A stretch of DNA of 64,000 nt from Tangfeifania diversioriginum (GTDB lineage Bacteria; Bacteroidota; Bacteroidia; Bacteroidales; Prolixibacteraceae): positions 1-64,000 of the forward strand of contig NZ_FQZE01000018.1 in assembly GCF_900141875.1 (NCBI RefSeq). Reading direction: 5' to 3'. Positions 36,784 to 44,148 of this stretch are shown piece after piece. The position numbers were made by a program, and so were the translations under genes. Positions within the stretch are counted from its first letter, which is position 1. Each line of letters opens with the position of its first letter. The notes beneath the pieces were generated by a model. That model saw only the letters and a program-made list of their open reading frames with translations, ran no database searches and was not told where the DNA came from.

Positions 36784-36872
36784 CGGTGAGGGGGGGATTC
36801 GAACCCCCGGTACAGTGTTACCCGTACGCTGGTTTAGCAAACCAGTGGTTTCAGCCACTCACCCACCTCACC
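36784..36872 (-). tRNA. tRNA-Ser (anticodon GCT)
   Basis: A class II tRNA: acceptor ggtgagg / cctcacc, anticodon stem ctggt / accag around loop ttgctaa (GCT), long variable arm (gtacgggtaacactgtac) and T-arm gggggttcgaatccccc. CCA is not encoded. Confidence 0.95.
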
Positions 36873-36984
36873 TTTTAAAAGTATTGGTTGGAGAAGTAAC
36901 CAAAGTCCTTTCATTTCTGAAAGCTTTGCTCTTTCACCTCAATCTTTTAATGAACTCACGGGTTACCCCGTTTTTTCGTGCGTG

Positions 36985-37015
36985 CAAATGTATTAATTGT
37001 TTTTACATTGGCAAA
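36985..37015 (-). promoter_or_regulatory. Promoter of the tRNA-Ser/tRNA-Pro unit
   Basis: On the minus strand, TTTG (37012-37015), exactly 19 bases, then TACATTTG (36985-36992): the best promoter match in the window, about 113 bases upstream of tRNA-Ser. The rest of 36873-37189 shows no gene. Confidence 0.75.
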
Positions 37016-37189
37016 ATCTTTTTTGCTTCAAAAAGCCTCTTGAACATGATTTTTTAGTTCGATATTTTTACAAGAAATCGTCAAAAATTAATTGTTAAAT
37101 AGAAAAGTGATATAAAACATTGAGCTTCAATATTGAAATGCAATCCTTCTTTATTACTTTTAGAATTTCAATATGAATTACAGACAAAA

Positions 37190-39247
37190 ATGAAGATGAA
37201 CCGAATATCAACTTTGCTCATCCTGTCATTTTTCATTTTTTTACAAAATGGATTATCGCAGGAAACCCCTCATTCAGTTTTTAATGCCAACCGTGGGGGC
37301 GACCAGCAATGGCTCACTTATCAGGACAATCATCGCGCTTTGTATCGGGTGATTACGAACCAGGCATTTCATTTACTTGAAGAACGTGCAGCAAAAGTTT
37401 TGGAAATTCATACTGCCACAGATTGGAAAAGGTACCAAAAAGAAACAAAAACAGCCTTGTGCGGTTCGCTGGCAAAGTTTAAAAAAACGCCGTTAAACGC
37501 CCGTACTACCGGTATTCTGGAGCGGGAAACATTTACCGTGGAAAAGATACTGTTTGAATCGCACCCCGGATTTTATGTAACCGCCGGCCTTTTTCTTCCC
37601 AAAAAGCGACAAAAACCTGCGCCGGCGGTAATTTATGCATGCGGTCACACAGAACTGGGTTTCCGAAGTGAAACTTATCAGCACGTGATATTAAATTTGG
37701 TTGAAAAAGGTTTTATTGTACTGGCGTTCGATCCGTTGGGACAAGGTGAGCGCCTGCAATATCCAAATGCCGAAACCGGAAAATCAAGGGTGGGCAGTTC
37801 CACCAAAGAACATTCCTACGCCGGAGTACAAAACCTGCTTTCAGGCACTTCGCTTACTGATTATTTTATCTGGGATGGTATTCGTGTGCTCGATTATTTG
37901 GAAACCCGCCCCGAAGTGGACATGAACCGCATTGGCATGACCGGCCGCTCTGGTGGCGGAACCCAAACCGCGCAAATTGCTGCCTGCGACCAACGTATTT
38001 ATGCCGCAGCGCCCGAATGTTACATCACCAGCTTTAAACGGCTTTTGCAATCCATTGGCCCGCAGGATGCCGAGCAAAACCCGTACAACGCCATTGCCAA
38101 CGGTTTCGATCATGCCGATTACCTGCATATCAGGGCACCAAAACCCACGCTGGTGATTACCACAACGCACGACTTTTTCAGCATCCAGGGAGCACGCGAA
38201 ACCTTTGCTGAAGTGCAAAAACCATACACTGCTTTTGGAAAACCCGAAAATATTCAAATGGTGGAAGATCTTGGTGTTCATGAATCGACCAGGAATAACC
38301 GGGAATCGCTATACGCGTTCTTTCAGAAACACCTTGAATTGCCTGGTGATCCCACAGACAGCAAAACAGCGCCTTTCGCGGAGGAAGAACTTTGGGTTAC
38401 CCCAACTGGTCAGGTAGGAACTTCGTTTGATGGAGAAACGGTTTTCAGCCTGAGCCGCAACTATTTTGCAGGAAAAAAGGTGACGGAAAGCGGATTGCCC
38501 GAAATCGTAGCACAAACAGCCGGAATTGATTTTCAGCGAAAACTAACAGCAGCAGTTTACACAGGAAAATTCACGAAAAAGGATGTTCTGGTGCAAAAAT
38601 ATTTTCTGGAAAATAACAGGGAAGATTATGGACTTCCGGTTTACGTTGTGAGTAACGAGAACGAAAATTCAGGGAAACTGGTTGTTTGGTTCCATCCCGA
38701 AGGGAAAGAACAAGTGTTTGAGGAACCGCTGCTTGCAGAGCTCGTTCAGGATGGGCACACCGTAGTTTGTGCTGATCTCCCGGGCACTGGAGAACTTAAC
38801 GACCCTGAATTTTCAGGCGATGGTGTTATTCAGGGAATTCCATTCAATTATACATTCGGAGCCAACCTCGTAGGGAAAAGTATTCCGGGAATTCAGGCCG
38901 GTGCCATCGATTTGGTTCATCAGTTTATTCATACTGAAGAGGAACTTGCGGGAAAAGAAAAAATTGCAGTTGTGCAGGGGCTCGCGACTTCTGCTTTTTT
39001 ACATTTTGCCACTGTGAAAAAATCATTTGGGAAAGCCGTTTTTTTGAATTTTCCTAATTCAGTATCTGACCTTTTTAACGATGAATTTTATAATCCGGAA
39101 GAAGCATTTGCCGTTGCCCCCGGGAGTCTGCTGTATTACGATTATCCAGCTTTAACTGAATATCTTTCCGCTTCAGGAGTTGGGGTTTTTATGAGCGAAA
39201 AATTGTCTGATAATCGGAAGATTATTGAATTCATCAATTCGCGTTAG
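37190..39247 (+). CDS. Secreted alpha/beta hydrolase of the acetyl xylan esterase type, with duplicated fold
   Basis: The ATG at 37190 gives a signal peptide (MKMNRISTLLILSFFIFLQN then GLSQ); product 685 residues. The first half is an AXE1/Abhydrolase-like domain with the nucleophile elbow GMTGRSGGGTQ (Ser near residue 254), an acid/His region near TTHDFFSIQGARETF, and GVHESTRNN. The second half (about 465-685) looks like a second hydrolase fold (VVWFHPEGKEQ, VVCADLPGTGELNDPEF) with no GxSxG, so it is probably non-catalytic. Such proteins deacetylate plant or algal polysaccharides in many Bacteroidota. The gene stands alone and converges with the patatin gene eight bases away. Substrate unknown. 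Confidence 0.82.
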   Translation: MKMNRISTLLILSFFIFLQNGLSQETPHSVFNANRGGDQQWLTYQDNHRALYRVITNQAFHLLEERAAKVLEIHTATDWKRYQKETKTALCGSLAKFKKTPLNARTTGILERETFTVEKILFESHPGFYVTAGLFLPKKRQKPAPAVIYACGHTELGFRSETYQHVILNLVEKGFIVLAFDPLGQGERLQYPNAETGKSRVGSSTKEHSYAGVQNLLSGTSLTDYFIWDGIRVLDYLETRPEVDMNRIGMTGRSGGGTQTAQIAACDQRIYAAAPECYITSFKRLLQSIGPQDAEQNPYNAIANGFDHADYLHIRAPKPTLVITTTHDFFSIQGARETFAEVQKPYTAFGKPENIQMVEDLGVHESTRNNRESLYAFFQKHLELPGDPTDSKTAPFAEEELWVTPTGQVGTSFDGETVFSLSRNYFAGKKVTESGLPEIVAQTAGIDFQRKLTAAVYTGKFTKKDVLVQKYFLENNREDYGLPVYVVSNENENSGKLVVWFHPEGKEQVFEEPLLAELVQDGHTVVCADLPGTGELNDPEFSGDGVIQGIPFNYTFGANLVGKSIPGIQAGAIDLVHQFIHTEEELAGKEKIAVVQGLATSAFLHFATVKKSFGKAVFLNFPNSVSDLFNDEFYNPEEAFAVAPGSLLYYDYPALTEYLSASGVGVFMSEKLSDNRKIIEFINSR

Positions 39248-39255
39248 AGAGGTAG

Positions 39256-39996
39256 TTACCTGCTTTTTAGTGAGTTATAGCCAAGTTCAAATAATTGGTC
39301 GGCGTGTGAACGGCTTAAAATATCGTACTGATCGATTCCTTCGGGCTCAATAAAAACCGATGCATATTTCTGGACCAGGTTCATGTTGGCATTCACGCTC
39401 ATGTAAAAAGTGCGCGACGCAATTTGTATCAGGTTTTTGAATTTTTCGCGCGGATTGAGCGGGGCAATGTTGACAACAATAATTTGTTCGCAATCGTTTT
39501 TGATGGGCTCGATGGGGATATTATCCATTAAACCGCCGTCAACATAATATTGACCGTTAATTTCAACCGGGGCAAAAAGCACAGGAATGGATGATGAAGC
39601 AAGTACTGTTTTGCCCAGGGGACCGCTGTTTTTGTATTCAACAGCTCCTTTGTTCATATTGGCCACAGCCACATAAAACGGAACTGGCAGTTCTTCAATA
39701 TTTTTATATTCAACTTCATCTTCAATAATTTCACGCAACCCGTCCAGTTTTAGCAGTCCGTTCACGGGTAAATTGAGTTTGGTGTATTGAAAAAACCAAC
39801 CCTTTTTGAAAATTTTCATGACCTCTTCGGGCGATTTCTGTCCGGCAATAAAAGCCCCTACAATTGCTCCTGCACTTGTTCCTGAAATCACTTCCGGGTA
39901 AATGCCTTTTTCGTTAAGCGCCGCAATTACGCCAAGGTGTGCAAATCCGCGTGTTCCGCCACCACTTAAAACCAGGCCGGTTTTGTATTTTTTCAT
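39256..39996 (-). CDS. Patatin-like phospholipase (RssA/NTE type)
   Basis: A 246-residue soluble acyl hydrolase. The oxyanion loop is SGGGTRG (residues 11-17), the nucleophile Ser41 lies in GTSAGA, and the catalytic Asp153 is in DGGLMDN, giving the Ser-Asp dyad of patatins. No signal peptide or barrel domain is present, so it is likely cytoplasmic. It faces the esterase gene end to end. Confidence 0.92.
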   Translation of the reverse strand: MKKYKTGLVLSGGGTRGFAHLGVIAALNEKGIYPEVISGTSAGAIVGAFIAGQKSPEEVMKIFKKGWFFQYTKLNLPVNGLLKLDGLREIIEDEVEYKNIEELPVPFYVAVANMNKGAVEYKNSGPLGKTVLASSSIPVLFAPVEINGQYYVDGGLMDNIPIEPIKNDCEQIIVVNIAPLNPREKFKNLIQIASRTFYMSVNANMNLVQKYASVFIEPEGIDQYDILSRSHADQLFELGYNSLKSR

Positions 39997-40063
39997 GATG
40001 CATTTTTCAAATAAATTACAAGTTTACAAAAATGAAAACGTTTTTAATAGGGATGAAAACAGG

Positions 40064-41524
40064 TCATTTCAATGTAAACCAATCCCGCATCACATTTTCT
40101 CTGCCTTTATCTTTTTTATGCCAGAAAATGTTTTTGTGGTTGTCGTAGTCGTACTGCTTCTCGTATTCTCCAATGTTTTTTACGATGTCTTTCAGAGCGG
40201 TAATCATCAGTTCCACTTCACTGTTTGTCATGGTGGGATGGAGCGACCACCTCACCCAGCCCGGTTTTTCGGACAGGTCGCCGTGATTGATTTTTTTGGT
40301 AATCTCCTCCGACTGCTCCTGGGTTACTTCCAGCAGAAAGTGGCCGTAGGTTCCGGCGCAGGCACAGCCACCGCGGGTTTGAATGCCGTATTTGTCGTTC
40401 AGGATTTGGACCACCAAATTATAGTGAATGCCCTCTATGTAGAATGAGATTACACCAAGGCGTTCGCGCACATTGTTGGCCAGGATTTTAATTTCCGGTA
40501 TTTCATCGAGGCCATTAAACGCCAGTTCCAAAAGTTTTTCCTCCCGTTTTTTGATGTTTTCAATTCCCATTTGGTCTTTCAGTTCAAAAGCCAAAGCCGC
40601 TCTTATGGATTGCAGGAAACCGGGGGTTCCACCGTCTTCGCGCGCCTCAATGTCGTCCACATATTTGTATTTTCCCCAAGGGTTGGTCCAGTCCACAGTG
40701 CCGCCACCCGGATTGTCGGGCACCCGGTTTTTGTACATTGAGCGATCGAAAACCAGTACGCCTGAAGCGCCCGGTCCACCCAAAAATTTGTGTGGTGAAA
40801 AAAGTACAGCATCCAGTTTTTCTTTTGGATCGGCCGGATGCATGTCAATTTCGTCGTATGGCGCCGAAGCGGCAAAATCGATAAAACAAACGCCGCCAAA
40901 TTCGTGCATGATGCGGGCCAGCTCTTTGTAGGGAGTTCTCACTCCGGTTACATTTGAACAGGCCGTGAACGATCCGATTTTAAACGGACGATTTTCGTAT
41001 TCTTTCAGCTGTTTGCGCAGGTTTTCAGGATTGACAATCATTCCGTCGCCGGGTTCAATTATTACCACTTCGGCATTGGTTTCGTACCAGCTGGTTTGGT
41101 TGGAATGATGTTCCATGTGCGTGATGAAAACCACCGGGCGCTCGCGTTCTTCCAGGCATTTTCTGTGCGTAAGTTTTCCGCAGTATTTTAACCCAAGAAT
41201 TCGCTGAAATTTGTTGATTACGGAAGTCATTCCAAAACCAGCAGTGATGAGAACATCTTCAGGGCCGGCATTTACATGGTTTTTTATGATTTCGTGCGAG
41301 CGATGATAGGCTTGGGTCATGAGTAAACCGGTTTCGCTGGTTTCGGTGTGCGTGTTGCCCACAAACGGACCGAATGCGTGGTTTATTTTGTCCTCGATGG
41401 GTTGGTACAACCGGCCGCTGGCAATCCAGTCGGCATACAAAATTTTTTGCTTTCCGAACGGGGTTTCAAATTCCTGGTCGATGCCAACAATGTTTTTTCT
41501 AAATTTTTTGAAGTACTTTTCCAT
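40064..41524 (-). CDS. Class V aminotransferase (cysteine desulfurase-like)
   Basis: The start at 41524 (MEKYFKKFRKNIVGIDQEF) is chosen; an upstream in-frame codon adds eleven unlikely residues. The 486-residue fold-type I PLP enzyme has the PLP lysine in LFSPHKFLGGPGASG, an HMEHHSNQ segment before it and a substrate-binding FIDFAASAPYD. Near the C-terminus is GGCACAGTYGH, which resembles the active-site loop of SufS-type desulfurases (Cys-x-Cys-Ala-Gly). No suf or isc genes are nearby. It could be a desulfurase or a lyase of this fold; the reaction cannot be settled from sequence alone. Confidence 0.85.
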   Translation of the reverse strand: MEKYFKKFRKNIVGIDQEFETPFGKQKILYADWIASGRLYQPIEDKINHAFGPFVGNTHTETSETGLLMTQAYHRSHEIIKNHVNAGPEDVLITAGFGMTSVINKFQRILGLKYCGKLTHRKCLEERERPVVFITHMEHHSNQTSWYETNAEVVIIEPGDGMIVNPENLRKQLKEYENRPFKIGSFTACSNVTGVRTPYKELARIMHEFGGVCFIDFAASAPYDEIDMHPADPKEKLDAVLFSPHKFLGGPGASGVLVFDRSMYKNRVPDNPGGGTVDWTNPWGKYKYVDDIEAREDGGTPGFLQSIRAALAFELKDQMGIENIKKREEKLLELAFNGLDEIPEIKILANNVRERLGVISFYIEGIHYNLVVQILNDKYGIQTRGGCACAGTYGHFLLEVTQEQSEEITKKINHGDLSEKPGWVRWSLHPTMTNSEVELMITALKDIVKNIGEYEKQYDYDNHKNIFWHKKDKGRENVMRDWFTLK

Positions 41525-41639
41525 TGAATTAGTTACATGGTAAAATATGCTCTGCAAAATAAATGGCTTTCATGAAATTGTTTTAGAAGATATGTCATGG
41601 TTAGTATGAATTATAATAAAACTGAACTATGGGAAATAT

Positions 41640-41672
41640 TTATAAAAATTGTTTGGAATAAACAATTTTCAT
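41640..41672 (-). pseudogene. Toxin gene stub (RelE/ParE-like N-terminus)
   Basis: The ATG at 41672 overlaps the TGA of the antitoxin-like gene (ATGA), and the ten codons that follow, MKIVYSKQFL, look like the first strand of a RelE/ParE-family toxin before a TAA at 41640-41642. I see no continuation in the other frames, so the toxin body has been lost. Confidence 0.45.
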
Positions 41673-41869
41673 TTTTTTAGCCAATTTTCAAATTCTTGGG
41701 CTTCTTTTTCATCCAGTAGAGATTGATCGCCATCTTCAATTGATTTGGCAAAAGCTTTTTCTTCCATTTCATCAGTAATGGAATAATGCTTTATGTTTAG
41801 CATTTTGGCCAAATCAGTGAATATTCTTAATTGTTTTTTGTTCCCTTTTAATAGCAGTTCCATATTCAT
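41669..41869 (-). CDS. Small antitoxin-like protein (66 aa)
   Basis: Residues 3-46 align along their length with the protein at 52334 (ELLLKGNKKQLRIFTDLAKM against TIIIKPKDKDELNFFLELAK). Both have a short beta strand, then helices, then a charged tail, as in antitoxins whose toxins follow with an ATGA overlap. Here the overlap is present but only ten toxin codons remain. No DNA-binding motif is obvious. The gene stands between the aminotransferase and htpG. Confidence 0.65.
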   Translation of the reverse strand: MNMELLLKGNKKQLRIFTDLAKMLNIKHYSITDEMEEKAFAKSIEDGDQSLLDEKEAQEFENWLKK

Positions 41870-41936
41870 GCAATATTAATATTTTCAAATTTATACAAAA
41901 TGTTCGGATATTGAAATTTAGTGTCCACGCTGGCGA

Positions 41937-41980
41937 TTATGACATTTCGTCATAAAACGCCGTTGGCATACGGTTTGATT
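41937..41980 (+). promoter_or_regulatory. Palindrome and sigma-54-like promoter upstream of htpG
   Basis: A perfect 7-bp-arm palindrome, ttatgac-atttc-gtcataa (41937-41955), is followed by ttggcatacggtttgatt (41963-41980). The latter has the GG-N10-G spacing of sigma-54 promoters (TTGGCA ... TTGA where TTGC is the consensus). Start of transcription would fall near 41990, 35 bases before htpG. No CIRCE element is present. Confidence 0.5.
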
Positions 41981-42024
41981 CCAGGGGGCAAACAATTCAA
42001 AAAGTAATATTAAAACGAAAAAAT

Positions 42025-44079
42025 ATGCAAACAGGAAAAATTGGCGTAACCAGTGAAAATCTGTTCCCCATTATCAAAAAATTTCTCTACTCTGATCATG
42101 ATATCTTTTTGAGGGAAATTGTTTCGAATGCGGTGGATGCCACACAGAAATTAAAAACACTGGCTTCAAAAGATGAATACAAAGGCGATGTAACCGACTT
42201 GAAAGTTCGGGTAAAACTCGATAAAAAGGCGAAAACCATTACGGTTTCCGATAACGGAATCGGGATGACTGCCGAGGAAATCGAGAAGTACATCAACGAG
42301 ATTGCCTTTTCGGGCGCCAACGATTTTTTGGAAAAATATAAAGATGATGCCAACGCTATTATCGGCCATTTCGGACTCGGTTTCTACAGTTCGTTTATGA
42401 TTTCGAAGGAGGTGGACATCATCACCAAATCGTATAAAGAAGGTTCGAAACCGGTAAAATGGACGTGCCAGGGAACACCGGAATTCACGCTGGATGAGAT
42501 TGAAAAAGAGGAAGTCGGAACTGATATTGTAATGCACATCAACGAGGATTCGGAAGAGTTTCTTGACGAAAATAAAATCAGTGAAATCCTCAATAAATAC
42601 TGCAAATTTTTACCGGTTCCGGTAGTTTTCAGAAAACAAAAAGAGTGGAAAGACGGCAAAGAGGTTGAAACCGACAAGGACAACCAGATTAACGATACCG
42701 AACCTGCCTGGACAAAAATGCCGGCCGACCTGAAAGATGAAGATTACAATAATTTTTATCGCAAGTTGTACCCAATGGCTGATGAGCCGCTGTTCCATAT
42801 TCATTTAAATGTGGATTATCCGTTCAACCTCACTGGTATTCTTTATTTCCCGAAAATCAAAAATAATTTCGAGGTTCAGAAAAATAAAATTCAGCTTTAT
42901 TCCAACCAGGTTTTTGTTACTGATTCGGTTGAAGGCATTGTGCCAGAATTCCTGACGCTGCTGCACGGGGTGCTCGATTCGCCCGATATTCCGCTGAACG
43001 TTTCGCGTTCGTACCTGCAGAGCGATTCGAATGTGAAAAAAATCAGCAACCACATTACCAAAAAAGTGGCCGACCGGTTGAGCGAAATTTTTAAGGAGAG
43101 CCGTGAAAATTTCGAGAAAAAATGGGACGATTTGAAAATATTCATCGAATACGGAATGTTGACTGATGATAAGTTTTACGACCGTGCCATGAAATTCTTC
43201 CTGTTTAAAAATACCGAGGGGAAATATTTCACTTTTGAGGAATATGAACAACTGATTAAAGAAAGTCAGACCGACAAGGATAAAAAAGTGGTGCACCTTT
43301 ACACTACCAACCAGGAAGAACAATATACTTTTGTGGAAGATGCCCGCGCAAAAGGTTACGATGTACTGATACTGGACGATGTGCTGGCTCCACACCTGAT
43401 TAACCGGTTCGAACAGAAACAAACCGACACCAGTTTTGTGCGTGTTGATGCCGACGTGGCTGAAAACCTGATTAAAAAGGAAGATTCGGAAAAAGAAGAT
43501 CTTTCGTGGGAGGAAAAGCAGGAGCTTTCACCTGTTTTCCAGGCTGTTGTACCAGAGAAAAATGACCATACGTTTATTGTTGATTTTAAAGATTTGGGCG
43601 AAAATGCCAGCCCGATGGTGATTACCCGCAGCGAATTCATGCGCCGCATGAAGGACATGAGCGCTGCCCAGGGTGGTATGAATATGTACGGTGATTTACC
43701 GGACAGTTTAAACCTGGTAGTGAACACAGCTCACCCGCTTGTGAAAAAAGTGATTGAAGCCAAAGATAAAAAGCTGAGCACGCAGCTTGAAAAAATGAAT
43801 GCGGATATTGCAGCCCAAAAAGCGGAGGCTGAAAAACTCGAAAAAGCCAAAGAGGGCAAAAAAGAGGAGGAGGTTCCGCAAGCTGAAAAAGAACAGTTGG
43901 AAAGCGTGAACAATGAGTTGGCTAAATTAGAAGAAGAAAAGCGCAGCAAACTGGCCGATTTTGGTAAGAAAAACAAACTGGCCAAACAAATGGTTGATTT
44001 GGCGCTGTTGGCCAACAACATGCTCAAGGGTGCCGATTTAGATAAATTTGTACGGAGAAGTGTTGAGTTGATTAAATAA
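42025..44079 (+). CDS. htpG: Molecular chaperone HtpG (Hsp90 family)
   Basis: The bacterial Hsp90 dimer, an ATP-dependent foldase in the cytoplasm. The 684-residue product is longer than the E. coli protein because of a charged C-terminal helical insertion (about 585-640, Lys/Glu-rich), common in Bacteroidota. The N-terminal GHKL ATPase shows REIVSNAVDA, DNGIGM and GHFGLGFYS; the middle domain contains the catalytic-loop region DSPDIPLNVSRSYLQSD. Monocistronic, with a sigma-54-like promoter and palindrome upstream and a strong terminator downstream, consistent with heat- or stress-induced expression. Confidence 0.97.
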   Translation: MQTGKIGVTSENLFPIIKKFLYSDHDIFLREIVSNAVDATQKLKTLASKDEYKGDVTDLKVRVKLDKKAKTITVSDNGIGMTAEEIEKYINEIAFSGANDFLEKYKDDANAIIGHFGLGFYSSFMISKEVDIITKSYKEGSKPVKWTCQGTPEFTLDEIEKEEVGTDIVMHINEDSEEFLDENKISEILNKYCKFLPVPVVFRKQKEWKDGKEVETDKDNQINDTEPAWTKMPADLKDEDYNNFYRKLYPMADEPLFHIHLNVDYPFNLTGILYFPKIKNNFEVQKNKIQLYSNQVFVTDSVEGIVPEFLTLLHGVLDSPDIPLNVSRSYLQSDSNVKKISNHITKKVADRLSEIFKESRENFEKKWDDLKIFIEYGMLTDDKFYDRAMKFFLFKNTEGKYFTFEEYEQLIKESQTDKDKKVVHLYTTNQEEQYTFVEDARAKGYDVLILDDVLAPHLINRFEQKQTDTSFVRVDADVAENLIKKEDSEKEDLSWEEKQELSPVFQAVVPEKNDHTFIVDFKDLGENASPMVITRSEFMRRMKDMSAAQGGMNMYGDLPDSLNLVVNTAHPLVKKVIEAKDKKLSTQLEKMNADIAAQKAEAEKLEKAKEGKKEEEVPQAEKEQLESVNNELAKLEEEKRSKLADFGKKNKLAKQMVDLALLANNMLKGADLDKFVRRSVELIK

Positions 44080-44094
44080 CGAAGGAAAGAAAAG

Positions 44095-44138
44095 AAGGGG
44101 ATTATCGAGGTTTTGATAATCCCCTTTATTTTTTTTGT
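44095..44138 (+). terminator. Intrinsic terminator after htpG
   Basis: aaggggattatc (44095-44106) and gataatcccctt (44115-44126) form a perfect 12-bp stem, 8-base loop, then a T-rich tail. It lies between convergent genes and may serve both. Confidence 0.9.
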
Positions 44139-44148
44139 ATATAGGTAA

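Noticed and set aside
41937-41955. The palindrome upstream of htpG as a CIRCE (HrcA) site
   Set aside because: CIRCE has the TTAGCACTC-N9-GAGTGCTAA form; arms and spacing here differ.
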